64,000 bases of DNA from CAYMKL01 sp964390805 (GCA_964390805.1 CAYMKL010000005.1:1-64000), one strand, 5' to 3'. Positions 17,225-26,221 are shown, numbered from the stretch's first letter. Notes: generated by a model from the sequence alone, not told the origin. Made by a program: numbers and translations.

Positions 17225-19045
17225 CTATCGCTTCAATAGAAACTCTTCCAGAAGACTCAGCACTTGTTCAGCGGACGCGCCTGTTGCGATAGCCGCTCGT
17301 AACGGAATTAGCAGTTGTTGGTATAGAAGACGTTCCGAGCGCGAGCGTGGCCAGCGGGGTGAGTTGTTATACACAGTCATCTGATTATCCCCCACGACAT
17401 ATGGCTGTGGGCTATCCTCATCGGAGAACTTGACAGCGAGCTTGCCTCCACTCACCTGCTGGACCTGGTCTGTGAGTTTCTGGACATGCTTGCTGTGAGC
17501 TTCATCTTCGCGCCGCTCTCTGCGCTTCCAGTAGGCATCCACAGACGTACCCATGATGCCGTCACCACGGGTTGTTGATCCAATAAGCTTCCACAAATGC
17601 TCTTGTAAGGCAACATAGTGAGCATCCGTCTCACGAAAACTATTTCGGTCAACGCTCAAGGCTCGCTCAAGTCCTTCGTCAATGTATATCTCGCCCGACA
17701 TCTGTCCTGCTCTGGATGTTGGGTTCACTATGGAAAAACCCATCAGTGTTTGGTCGTAGAGCCCAATACCAACATTGCGGATGTAGATTTGAATGCCTCG
17801 TATGGCACTGGGCTCTACCTGCTTTCTTTGCCAGAATATGTAGCCCTCATATTCTAAGAGATCCTCATCCACAGTCTCATTTCGACTGAAAGTCTCCAGA
17901 TAGTAATCATATCCTTGCTCCAGCTCATTCTCACGAGCCACCGCACCTGATGGCAGTAGAGCGGGCTTCAGTAAGCGGTAGTTGTCCACGAGCACGGAGA
18001 AATTGAAGCGATCCAGTTCTTCCTTCTTCTGCCTCAATAGATCCTTCTCTAGCAGGACTGGACCTCCCTCAAGATACTGCACTGGTGTCATAATAGAGAG
18101 TTCCCAGAGAAATTGGTGATACTGGGGCAATGATTGGTAGGAAAGCTGGCTCGTCTTCATCTGCAGTCTTTTACAGAGTTCGTCCCAGGACCAATCATCC
18201 ACCTCATGACGGTACTCATCCCATCCCATACCGCTGTCTCTGTAATGCTTGAGCATTGCATCTCTCGATCTGCCCTCATCCATCAGCGAAGCTCGGACAC
18301 CCTCGTCTATTTTGTTCAGAGTAATGGTAGTGCCCTGCCCACCAAGAACGGCTGGCAAATCAGGAAAAATCACACAGTAGCCCAAGTGCTCCCCCTCTGA
18401 GTCTTCCGTTCCTCGTTCTCTGAAGATCATTTCCGCGCTATCTGCCAACTCAAGCTGTGCCAACATCTCAATGTACTCATCGGATTCAGGGCTCAAATCG
18501 TTCAACCGCTGTCTCATCGCCTCGATTCCACCGTAGGCCGCTGCCAACTCGCGGAAGATGTCGATCTTCACAGCCTCAATTTGCTTCTGTTTGCGCTGGC
18601 TGAATTGAGAGAAATCCAGTTTGGCGACAAATTTGGTGTCCGAGTCAGGAACCTGTGACTCGATAATAGCCTCCTCGCACACCTGAGTCAGCGCCATCAG
18701 CCCAATGCCCAAGTGTCCGATTAATGGACGGTTGAAGATAGGTGTTTGTCCAGTTGGTTGTAGCATACCCTTGAGACTACTTCCGATTGATTGCATGGCT
18801 TTGGCGAAATGCCCTGGAGTCATACCAAGTCCGTTGTCTAGAACCTTGATCTGCTCAAACCTTGGGTAATCTGTCGAGATAACAACACGAGTGGCATCTG
18901 CATCAAATGAATTACTAACGAGCTCCTTTAAGGCTCCTGCAACTGAATTATAGATGCCTGCTCCTATGTGAAGTAGAACCCCGGAAGTGACTTTAATGGG
19001 GATCTGTTCGAAAGATCTACCTCGGAGCTGTTCTTCCAGATTCAT
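17225..19045 (-). CDS. GHKL (HSP90/MutL-like) ATPase
   Basis: Bergerat-fold ATPase. Seen: N-box ELVSNSFDADAT (residues 41-52), G1 box DNGLGM (70-75) and G2 region IGHLGIGLMAL (109-119); the order and spacing resemble HSP90/MutL/MORC proteins rather than histidine kinases, and no dimerisation His is present. The 606-residue length leaves a large C-terminal part of unknown fold. First gene of an operon with the 364-aa protein and the DNA methyltransferase. Start ATG has TTTAGGAGG upstream. GHKL ATPases of this kind occur in prokaryotic conflict systems, which supports but does not prove a defence role. Confidence 0.8.
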   Translation of the reverse strand: MNLEEQLRGRSFEQIPIKVTSGVLLHIGAGIYNSVAGALKELVSNSFDADATRVVISTDYPRFEQIKVLDNGLGMTPGHFAKAMQSIGSSLKGMLQPTGQTPIFNRPLIGHLGIGLMALTQVCEEAIIESQVPDSDTKFVAKLDFSQFSQRKQKQIEAVKIDIFRELAAAYGGIEAMRQRLNDLSPESDEYIEMLAQLELADSAEMIFRERGTEDSEGEHLGYCVIFPDLPAVLGGQGTTITLNKIDEGVRASLMDEGRSRDAMLKHYRDSGMGWDEYRHEVDDWSWDELCKRLQMKTSQLSYQSLPQYHQFLWELSIMTPVQYLEGGPVLLEKDLLRQKKEELDRFNFSVLVDNYRLLKPALLPSGAVARENELEQGYDYYLETFSRNETVDEDLLEYEGYIFWQRKQVEPSAIRGIQIYIRNVGIGLYDQTLMGFSIVNPTSRAGQMSGEIYIDEGLERALSVDRNSFRETDAHYVALQEHLWKLIGSTTRGDGIMGTSVDAYWKRRERREDEAHSKHVQKLTDQVQQVSGGKLAVKFSDEDSPQPYVVGDNQMTVYNNSPRWPRSRSERLLYQQLLIPLRAAIATGASAEQVLSLLEEFLLKR

Positions 19046-19129
19046 GTTCCTGCCTCCTAAAGTGCTGCACTATCTCATCGCTTTTGCAGTCTTCTGATAC
19101 TGTGCCTGAAAGCCGGAGCTGGGATAACA

Positions 19130-19381
19130 TTACAGCTCATCAAGTTCTCGCTCCCAATCGGACGAGGGTGGTTCCTGTCGAGCTTGGGCTACCAGTCGTT
19201 GTAGAACAGCGGAAGCAGCCAGGATGGCATCCTCCGGCTCTTCTTCGCGGTTCAGCGAGTTGTCTATGATCAGCTCCATCTGATCGAATAATGAGGTGAT
19301 GTCCACCACAACGGCTTTTGCCTCGCTACCTTCGTAGACGATGGGAAAGCGGTCTCGGATCCAGAAAGCTGTTTCAGCCAT
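19130..19381 (-). CDS. Small acidic hypothetical protein (83 aa)
   Basis: Starts MAETAFWIRDRFPIVYEGSEAKAVVVDI and ends ERELDEL; acidic and probably helical in the second half. The ATG has an excellent AAGGAG 7 nt upstream, which is why I accept it as a gene. No family was recognised. It lies 84 bp before the GHKL operon on the same strand and may be its first gene or an antitoxin-like regulator; there is no direct evidence for either. Confidence 0.55.
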   Translation of the reverse strand: MAETAFWIRDRFPIVYEGSEAKAVVVDITSLFDQMELIIDNSLNREEEPEDAILAASAVLQRLVAQARQEPPSSDWERELDEL

Positions 19382-19555
19382 AGTCTATCTCCTTCAATCA
19401 ATGTCTACGTCTTTTGCGCGGACGAGCCGTAAGCCGGGACTGCTGGTCCGATCCTCCCGATCGTGCGATTCTTCGCGTCCGTTCCCTCTGGCAAGCGCGA
19501 GTCGCCCTATTTGCCGCAACGGATGGAAGCGGATAAGCGAATACATCCGGTGCTA

Positions 19556-19849
19556 TCATCGGCTTATCCCGTGTTTGGCAGCAGGTATCGCACGCCCGTG
19601 GATGTGGATGGGGCATCCGTAGTGCCGCTGGGGTCCTTCAGTGCGCCTACTCTCCCCAACCGATATGGCGGTCATCCCAACTGGCGACCCAAGCAAAGCC
19701 GAATCCGCCCTCGGTGTTTCCATGTCACGGAAATCAATGCGGACGCGTAGATTCGCGGCTTCTAGCCGGGGCAGCAGCCGACTGCCCACCCAGTCCTTGT
19801 CGTGGTGGCTGTAGCTTATGAAGACATAGAATGTTGGGTCAGCGGGCAT
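19556..19849 (-). pseudogene. Truncated TIR-domain gene
   Basis: Opens MPADPTFYVFISYSHHDKDW and continues GSRLLPRLEAANLRVRIDFRDM, an unmistakable TIR N-terminus with the FISYSHxD motif. After about 45 residues the similarity stops, and the remaining 50 residues are Arg/Pro/Gly-rich and not TIR-like, so helices and the catalytic Glu are lost. CGGAGAAAG upstream of the ATG is intact. The full gene presumably carried an effector or STAND module. The tail region down to about 19390 is non-homologous DNA. Confidence 0.7.
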
Positions 19850-19907
19850 GGGGCTTTCTCCGCTTGATCAGTCCTGTGAGCTATGCCACGCACATGTGAT
19901 TGATGCA

Positions 19908-20252
19908 CTAGACCTCATCGTCCAGCTCGGCGACATAGGGTCCCTCAAGCAAGTAGTAGAAGTGGGCCTTGATTGCAGTGTCATGGTACCCTTCTTTCGT
20001 TGCCATCGCTGTGACCTTGTATTTGCCCTCCTGGTGTTCATCTTTGTTAAGTTTCAGGGAGGCCACACCGTTTTCGGCAAAGGTCAACTCGTGCACAGTG
20101 TCGTCAGGGCTGCAAACTTCTCCGTCTTTGATGACTATCCCCTCGATGGGTGGGTCGGTCAACACCTTGATCAACACCTCCACGTCTGTGCCCACAAACG
20201 TGGTGGCCGGAGATGCAGTTGACGCGCTACAAAATTGTATCCAGATCATCAC
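19908..20252 (-). CDS. Small beta-sandwich-like protein in C25 protease cluster
   Basis: A 114-residue protein with segments TTFVGTDVEVLIKVLTD, GVASLKLNKDEHQEGKYKVTAMATKEGY and KAHFYYLLEGPYV, compatible with an Ig-like/bacterial macroglobulin-like fold; no exact family was recognised. There is no convincing signal peptide. AAGGGG lies upstream of the start. It begins 9 bp after the CARDB-like gene, so it is very probably co-transcribed with that gene and with the C25-like protease. It may act as a partner or substrate-recognition subunit (inference from context only). Confidence 0.6.
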   Translation of the reverse strand: MMIWIQFCSASTASPATTFVGTDVEVLIKVLTDPPIEGIVIKDGEVCSPDDTVHELTFAENGVASLKLNKDEHQEGKYKVTAMATKEGYHDTAIKAHFYYLLEGPYVAELDDEV

Positions 20253-20261
20253 TCACACCCC

Positions 20262-20600
20262 TTAGAAAGTCTTCTTAAAATCTTCATCTTCAATTTCAAA
20301 TGCTGCCTCTTTGGTTTCACTGCTCGGTCCGGTAAGCCAGACCTCAACCTTGTATTGACCAGGTTGGAAACTCTCGTCAACCATCAATTCAAACAGCGTC
20401 ACGTCTTCCGTGCCATCTGCCTCTAAGCTCGTACGATACTGCTGTACAGCGGTAGGAAAGCTGGGATTCTGGCTACCGAGCACGGCATTGACCGTGGCGG
20501 TGGCAGGTTCTTGTGAGTTGTTATGTAGTCTAATTGTGACCTTGAGTATCTCACCGGATTCAGGCTGATCCGGTTCTATTCTTACTTCGTCGATTTTCAT
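20262..20600 (-). CDS. CARDB-like single-domain protein
   Basis: A 112-residue protein, MKIDEVRIEPDQPESGEILKV..., with the strand pattern of CARDB/Ig-like adhesion domains: VTIRLHNNSQEPATATVNAV and FQPGQYKVEVWLTGPSSETKEAAFEI. Unlike normal CARDB domains it is free-standing, with no signal peptide and no larger host protein, so it appears cytosolic. The start follows GGAGGAAAACT. It is 16 bp after the gingipain-like protease gene; secreted gingipains carry an Ig-like domain after the catalytic domain, so this could be a split-off counterpart. Confidence 0.65.
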   Translation of the reverse strand: MKIDEVRIEPDQPESGEILKVTIRLHNNSQEPATATVNAVLGSQNPSFPTAVQQYRTSLEADGTEDVTLFELMVDESFQPGQYKVEVWLTGPSSETKEAAFEIEDEDFKKTF

Positions 20601-20616
20601 AGTTTTCCTCCAAACG

Positions 20617-22407
20617 CTAACTTATGTAGTCTTTGGGCACAAAGGTTGGGTCGCCCACCAGCAGGTAGTGCGGATCGCCATCAAATCTGCTGCTGAAGTT
20701 GCCAAGTTTATCTTTGTCCTCAGGGTCGAAAAGGTGTCGTTCCGAGTTCTTGGCCAGACATATTGCTTTCCCTAAGGAGTCCCCATTCACGTACAATGCT
20801 TTCAACAGTTCATCCAGCTCATCGTGCCAATACGCTAGCGAGACGGCGCATTGCTGGGCCATTGCCCCACGGCGGATGTTCTGCGCGACAAAGAGGCGAG
20901 CCAGCTTTGGTCCTCTCTCACTCAGGAGATTGGCCATCTTCATCCTCTCGTGCTTAGTCAACTCGTATGCTCCGGTCAAACAACCGATGCCGAGGATGAC
21001 GGGGAATCCATCGAGCCGGGTATTGTTTTCAACTAACTTGGCCGTGCTCATAACGCCTTCAAAGCCGTCGTAGCTGGCGTGTCCCATATACACGATCAGG
21101 TTTGCTTTCGGGTAGAGCGACCCGGCCAGAACTTTCTGCTCGTCATCGAGACGCCCCCCGTCTCCGATGATCTGCTTATCATCGAACGCTTTCTTCGCCT
21201 CCTCAGTCCAGCAGTGGTCCAGATACTTCTGGAGTTCCTCTTTGCTGAGTAGGTTGTCGAAACGTGGAGCACCATTCTCGTCATGCCCAGGCTCGAGATG
21301 TTTCACCAGAATCAACAACGCTCGAGGTTCTTGAGAAGGAGCTAGTGCCTTGAAGAACAGTACCCGCGCGACGTAGGCGGAACAGTCGGATACTGTGATG
21401 CCGAAGATGCGTCCCACAGCCAGGTCTACATCCTCCAGGTTCTGTGCGCGGCCGTAGACTCGACCATCGAGTTCGACCATATATCTCCTTTTTTCATCAA
21501 AGGCCGACATCGGGATCGCTTCGGGACTGGCGACGATAGTCAGGTAGCTTGGCTTCAGCTCAAGGTCGGCGATGGCTTGCTTGAGAATGTCGTCAATTCT
21601 TTTCGGGTAACGATCCGATACTGGGATAATGACTTCCTGCTTGGCTGCCGCCAGGAAAGGCGCGACCAGTGAGCACTTGCCGTAGAGGCAGCGAATCTCT
21701 CCTCCCGGCGTGGTCTCGAGCAAAGTGTTCGTGGGCTCTTCATAGTGCAAGTCAAGATCCCTGGGATTGACGAGGATGATCTTGTCGGTCTGCACTTCTT
21801 TTACATATTCCTTCTGAATATCCTCTGCGGTCATCCGGTGGATCTGTGTTTCGCTGAGGCTGTTGAAGAAGTCGCTGACCTGTTCATCAAGTTGGCCGAC
21901 CAGGTAAATTGTCTCTAGCTCGTGCATCAGCGGTTTGTACGCTTCCAGGGTCTCGGTGTCCAGGAAACAAAGGTGTGCGCCCTTCAGGGCAGCGAACGGT
22001 GCTGCGATTAAGCCAGTTTCATAATCATCACGGGCGACGATTACCCCGGCGCACATACTTTTGTAGAGTCGCTGCAACTCCCAAATAGGGTTTTTCTGCA
22101 GCATCTGTCCCCTGGCAATTCCGCAATAATCTTCTAGCACCATAACCAACGTCGGCAGAACACCGGGCGAAGTAGCGCCCACGTGCACGATGGCCATGTC
22201 ACTTCGCCCTTCGCCCTTGGACGCAAGGTAGCTGCGCAGAAAGTGCACTATTGCGTCAACGTCAATGGTATTCCCCTCCTGGTGGTAGATCAGCACGGGC
22301 AGTCTGGGTTTCCCCACTGGTCGAATAGCGATAGGCACCAGACTTAGGATGTCCTGCCAACACTGATCGCTAACCAAGAAAACGGCACTGCTCCATCTCA
22401 TCTTCAT
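20617..22407 (-). CDS. Intracellular gingipain-fold (peptidase C25-like) cysteine protease
   Basis: Predicted caspase-hemoglobinase fold protease. Seen: the C25 landmark SYLTIVASPEAIPM (287-300), a VDLAVGRIFGITVSD strand-turn typical of gingipains (lavGRi), catalytic His443 in VYMGHAS and Cys476 in GIGCLTG. The His-Cys spacing of 33 equals that of RgpB (H211-C244). Finally GDPHYLLVGDPTFVP matches the family's closing GDP motif. Residues 1-200 form a separate domain of unknown type. No signal peptide or propeptide was seen, so it should act inside the cell, unlike classical gingipains. ATG follows GGAGGGAGA. It is in a same-strand cluster with two small beta proteins and TIR-related genes, suggesting a conflict or regulated-death function. 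Confidence 0.8.
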   Translation of the reverse strand: MKMRWSSAVFLVSDQCWQDILSLVPIAIRPVGKPRLPVLIYHQEGNTIDVDAIVHFLRSYLASKGEGRSDMAIVHVGATSPGVLPTLVMVLEDYCGIARGQMLQKNPIWELQRLYKSMCAGVIVARDDYETGLIAAPFAALKGAHLCFLDTETLEAYKPLMHELETIYLVGQLDEQVSDFFNSLSETQIHRMTAEDIQKEYVKEVQTDKIILVNPRDLDLHYEEPTNTLLETTPGGEIRCLYGKCSLVAPFLAAAKQEVIIPVSDRYPKRIDDILKQAIADLELKPSYLTIVASPEAIPMSAFDEKRRYMVELDGRVYGRAQNLEDVDLAVGRIFGITVSDCSAYVARVLFFKALAPSQEPRALLILVKHLEPGHDENGAPRFDNLLSKEELQKYLDHCWTEEAKKAFDDKQIIGDGGRLDDEQKVLAGSLYPKANLIVYMGHASYDGFEGVMSTAKLVENNTRLDGFPVILGIGCLTGAYELTKHERMKMANLLSERGPKLARLFVAQNIRRGAMAQQCAVSLAYWHDELDELLKALYVNGDSLGKAICLAKNSERHLFDPEDKDKLGNFSSRFDGDPHYLLVGDPTFVPKDYIS

Positions 22408-22542
22408 TCTCCCTCCATTCTCTCTCTGAAGGACACGCAGACGTGGCGCACGCCCACAGCCTGTGCGTCCGGCTTAGCCACAGAGCGGCTCGTTCGAGGA
22501 GCATTTGTCTGATCTAACATTGGCAAGCTAATACCACGGGCT

Positions 22543-23264
22543 TCAAGTCCAGTGCAGTGGACACACAAGGTTACACCGGAATAACCTGCCCAGCAACATG
22601 TGTATGGGCCGTTCGGGTGGGCAACAATATGCCAGGCAATACGCGGCTGGCCCGGTGGGTTCCTCACAGAGAATCTGTAGGCTGTGTTCCCCAGGGTTAT
22701 CACCTTCGCGAATTACCAGGACGGCCCGATTGCGCCAACGCGATTTATAATAGTTGCTCATAGAGTCGAGGTCTTTGATTCTGTCCAACCGCCAGACCGC
22801 TGCATTTGCACCATGATTCTCCGCTGGCTCGTATCTCAACAGATCCAGGTAATGGATTCCGAGTTGATTGTCAGTAAGTCGGTCTTCGGGTTCCTGGTAG
22901 CCGCGCATAAACAGCGTGAACTTTCCCCTGTGGTGCAACAGCAGCCATTCGACGTCGTCNNNNNNNNNNNNNNNNNNNNNNNNNNNNNNNNNNNNNNNNN
23001 NNNNNNNNNNNNNNNNNNNNNNNNNNNNNNNNNNNNNNNNNNNNNNNNNNNNNNNNNNNGCATAAACAGCGTGAACTTTCCCCTGTGGTGCAACAGCAGC
23101 CATTCGACGTCGTCGAGGGAAACGGCAGAAGGGGGCTCAGGATCAAGAATCTTCGATATCTCCATCACTGACACCTCTGCCTCTGGAAAATAGCCTAACG
23201 TGTCTTCAGGTGCATCTTCGTGCTGCCAACGCCAAAGCTGTTCGAGTTTGAATTTGCCTTCCAT
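22543..23264 (-). CDS. Hypothetical protein interrupted by a scaffold gap
   Basis: Unknown protein. Reading from GTG/ATG at 23270/23264 (AAAGGAGAA upstream) it enters a 100-N gap after ...EWLLLHHRGKFTLFM. The sequence on the far side repeats the same 55 bp, so deleting the Ns plus one repeat copy restores one frame: ...HHRGKFTLFM-RGYQEPEDRL..., about 188 residues, ending ...CNLVCPLHWT. Features: an acidic N-terminus, a central amphipathic region, and five Cys in the last 40 residues. A frameshift near the 3' end cannot be excluded, because another frame (to 22404) runs into the protease start as ATGA. First gene of the C25 cluster. Confidence 0.5.
22905..23114. other. Assembly gap (100 N) with 55-bp identical flanks
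   Basis: Ns fill 22960-23059, exactly 100. The 55 bp before the gap (22905-22959) and the 55 bp after it (23060-23114) are identical. This is the pattern of two contigs that overlap by one k-mer and were scaffolded without merging. True missing sequence is probably zero and about 155 bp of this window is artefactual. Confidence 0.85.
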
Positions 23265-23321
23265 TGTCACTTCTCCTTTCGTTTATGTTTAAGGGTGTAT
23301 TCCATAAGTAAGTAAGGCGGT

Positions 23322-26195
23322 TCAATCAAGTTGGGTTGCTATCTGAGGAGACGGCTCCCAGCCGAACAAGCCTTTCTCAGTTGCCGCGTAAAGGTAGTAG
23401 GGGGCACGATCGGCCGCAGCCAAATCGGACGCCAACAGCCACGACATCAAACTTGAACCATGGAAATCCTTCGTGGAGGCGACCTGCTGGTAGCTAGGCT
23501 GGCCTTCACGCGCTTGCACCATGAACACTTTGCCACCTACCACGCTGACAAAGACCACGTCTGGGGAGAGTGGGTCAACTGCCAACTTCAATCCCTCAAA
23601 ACCGCTGACCAGTGGTTGGCCGTGCGCTACGCCCGTCTGGATGCAATACAATCCCTTTCTGGTAAGCGCATATAACACGTTTGCGTCGGCGGGGTGCATC
23701 ACCATGTCTATGATGTAATCCGGTGGGCTATCCGGGAAGTCATTTTGCCAGCTTGCACCCTGGTTGGTGCTGTGCCACAGACGCCCACCCTCGCTGCCCA
23801 CATACAACACGGAGGTTGCCTCGTCAATGACGCCAGCCGTCAGTGCGGTGATGGCTTGTCCATCTGGGGCGATGGTGGTTGTTATCCAACTTGTTCCACT
23901 GTCTGTACTCCTATACACATACGAATGCACGGCGTCGCACACGTACAGCGTTTTTGCGATAAGTGGATCCACGACCAGGTCTTCCACTCCTGAGGCATCC
24001 AACACGGTGCCCAGGTTAATCCAATGTTCGCCATCATCGTAGCTGCGAAACATAGTGCCCTTAACGCCCACGTTGGTGCTCTCTCTCGCGCCCGCGTATA
24101 GCGTGCCAGCAGTGTGTGGAGAGAGGGTCACGTTGACCCAAGAGTAGCTACTAGTGGTTAGAACCCGTGTCCATGTCTGTCCCCCGTCGGAACTCTTGAG
24201 CACTCCACCATTCTCTTCCACTGTGCCCACGTAGAGTGTATCAGGAACTGCGGGATCTACAGCGAGGGTGTGTGCCCGCATCTCCCCAAGCTGGTCCCAG
24301 CTTCCCGTTGATGGCTTTCGGTTGATGAGAAGCGCAACCAGGGCAATTACCACGAGCGTTGAAAGGCCAAACACTGCGATACGCAGTACTTTTCGCTGGC
24401 GATGGGTGGCAAGTTCGGCACGCCGTGCCGCGATGCTGGCGATGATGAAATCATGTTCCAGCGTGCTCAAATCGGCGGGAGGAGTTTCTGTCCATTGTTC
24501 AACTTTGGCCAGTCGGCTTCCACGATAGAGGTAACTTGCGTCTCGCCCGTGCTGCTCCCATTGTTGGGCTGCTTTGGTCAGTTCCTGGTGGATGTGCAGC
24601 GTGGCACGGTCTTCCTGCAACCAACTGCGTAGCCGCTCCCACTGCTCGATCAGCGCCTCGTGGGCTAGCTCCACTGTGTCCTCGTCGGCCACGATCAAGC
24701 GCACGCCGCCGCGCGAGAGGGTGGAAATCAGTTCTTCCATATCCTCTGCAGCGACTCCCACGAGGTTTAGCTCCTCGCGGCGAACGCGCCGCCGGGTATC
24801 GCTGGTATCCTCGCCCAACGCCACCAGTCGAACGAACAGATTGCGCGCTAAGTGTTTTTGCGATTTGCTCAGTTCATTATACACTACCTCTGCCCGCTGG
24901 TCAATCGCCCCGCTCACCCCGCCGATGGCCTCATAGGCAGCGTGCGTCAGCCACACGCCGTGCCGTCGCTGCCACAATTGCGCCAGCGCAGACTGCATCA
25001 GCGGCAGAGCGGCCGGTTGGTCGCGCATGTCGCCGACGATTCGGGCAACCAACCCCTTCTCGAACATTGCACCCACCGCTTGGGCTGGTTGGACGATGGC
25101 CTCGCGCAGGGCGCGCTTACCCATCGGACCGAGCAACAGTTGGTTGGCTTGGAGCAGGGCGCGCAGGTCGGGGAAGTCCAGGCAGTGCCGGACAAAGTCA
25201 GCGCGCAGGGCCAGTACCACCCGCACTCGTCCGCCTGACGTCTGCACTGTGTCCACCAGGTTGGCGATGAGCTGGCGTCGTCGCTTGTGCGCTTCTTCCG
25301 GCGTGCCAGCAACCTGTGTGAACAGTTCCTCGAACTGATCCACCACGATCAACAGCGTGGCGATGTCCGGGCGGTCGGCCAGGAACGTCGAGGCGGCCGT
25401 ACTCAATCCATCTGCGCGCTCTGCCAGCCGTGCTTCCAGGTCATCGGCCAACCGCAAGCGCCCTTCCATCGGGGCTAACGTCGCCAGTTGGTCGGCCAGG
25501 GCCCGCAAGGGCCGCGTGCCGGGGAATAGGGTAAGCGCGCGCCAGTCCTGCTCCAGCCTGGGCAACAGCCCCGCCAACACCAGGGACGACTTGCCGCTCC
25601 CCGACGCACCGACGACGGCTACAAAGGACGACTCTTGCACCCGCTCCAGCAGTCCTTTGCGCTCGTCGGTCCGGCCGAAGAAGAAAGCCTCCTGTTGCGC
25701 CGTGAACGGTTGCAATCCGGGGTAGGGCGCGGGTTTGTCGGGTAAGGTGAACGCGCCCGCTTCCTTCGGCGGCCGGCCCAGGATACCGGCGACCAGCCGG
25801 GCAAAGGCGTCGGCGTCGTCCAGGCCAGAGCGGAAGTCGACCCAGGTGCGGCGGGCCAGGAAGCGGGTCACCGCTGCTTCCGTTGCGCCAGGGAGCAGCA
25901 CCGGGATAACGCGATATTCATCGCGCCTGCGCACCGCGTGGTCCAGCGCCGTGCGCATCTCCTCATTGTGCCACGGGCTGATGCCAGACGGCCCGACGAA
26001 GACGGCTACAGTCTTGCTTCTTTCCAGGGCTTCCTCGAGGGCTTCTTGCCAGGGTGCGCCGGGGATGAGGTGCCATTTATCGAGGAAGGGCTCCAGGTGG
26101 GCCTCTTCGCGCAGGCGGTGGGCGATGGTTTCCACTGCCCGTTTGTCGCCGCTGTTGTGGGAGAGAAAGACGTCGTATCGGATTCCTTCGATCAT
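23322..26195 (-). CDS. TIR - nSTAND NTPase - TM - BNR-propeller protein
   Basis: Receptor-like conflict protein. Order: TIR domain (residues 5-140; YDVFLSHNSGDK, conserved SPWHNEEM with the likely NADase Glu); nSTAND1-type ATPase starting PYPGLQPFTAQQEAFFFGR with Walker A GASGSGKS (196-203) and a DQFEELF Walker B; winged-helix part; one TM helix (LRIAVFGLSTLVVIALVALLI, about residue 610-630); C-terminal Ycf48/BNR-like propeller (SSDGGQTWTR, STDSGTSWI, STNQGASWQ). In the usual relatives the sensor is a WD40 propeller, so BNR is a variation. Start at 26195 selected by GGGGGAG 6 nt upstream and because the longer frame enters the neighbouring gene. Expected mode: ligand sensing triggers TIR NAD hydrolysis (family inference). 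Confidence 0.85.
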   Translation of the reverse strand: MIEGIRYDVFLSHNSGDKRAVETIAHRLREEAHLEPFLDKWHLIPGAPWQEALEEALERSKTVAVFVGPSGISPWHNEEMRTALDHAVRRRDEYRVIPVLLPGATEAAVTRFLARRTWVDFRSGLDDADAFARLVAGILGRPPKEAGAFTLPDKPAPYPGLQPFTAQQEAFFFGRTDERKGLLERVQESSFVAVVGASGSGKSSLVLAGLLPRLEQDWRALTLFPGTRPLRALADQLATLAPMEGRLRLADDLEARLAERADGLSTAASTFLADRPDIATLLIVVDQFEELFTQVAGTPEEAHKRRRQLIANLVDTVQTSGGRVRVVLALRADFVRHCLDFPDLRALLQANQLLLGPMGKRALREAIVQPAQAVGAMFEKGLVARIVGDMRDQPAALPLMQSALAQLWQRRHGVWLTHAAYEAIGGVSGAIDQRAEVVYNELSKSQKHLARNLFVRLVALGEDTSDTRRRVRREELNLVGVAAEDMEELISTLSRGGVRLIVADEDTVELAHEALIEQWERLRSWLQEDRATLHIHQELTKAAQQWEQHGRDASYLYRGSRLAKVEQWTETPPADLSTLEHDFIIASIAARRAELATHRQRKVLRIAVFGLSTLVVIALVALLINRKPSTGSWDQLGEMRAHTLAVDPAVPDTLYVGTVEENGGVLKSSDGGQTWTRVLTTSSYSWVNVTLSPHTAGTLYAGARESTNVGVKGTMFRSYDDGEHWINLGTVLDASGVEDLVVDPLIAKTLYVCDAVHSYVYRSTDSGTSWITTTIAPDGQAITALTAGVIDEATSVLYVGSEGGRLWHSTNQGASWQNDFPDSPPDYIIDMVMHPADANVLYALTRKGLYCIQTGVAHGQPLVSGFEGLKLAVDPLSPDVVFVSVVGGKVFMVQAREGQPSYQQVASTKDFHGSSLMSWLLASDLAAADRAPYYLYAATEKGLFGWEPSPQIATQLD

Positions 26196-26221
26196 GCTCG
26201 GCTCCCCCAGTGTTTCCAACC

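Noticed and set aside
22404..22703. Minus-strand frame ending in ATGA overlap with the protease gene
   Set aside because: Competes with the longer frame that continues across the gap; the overlap may be chance, though a frameshift remains possible and is noted in that entry.
22684..23193. Frames running through the N gap on the plus strand
   Set aside because: The unknown bases create artificial open frames; the minus-strand frame is continuous once the duplicated 55 bp are merged.
24536..25338. Plus-strand frames across the nSTAND gene
   Set aside because: No conserved motifs; the minus-strand gene shows Walker motifs over the same region.
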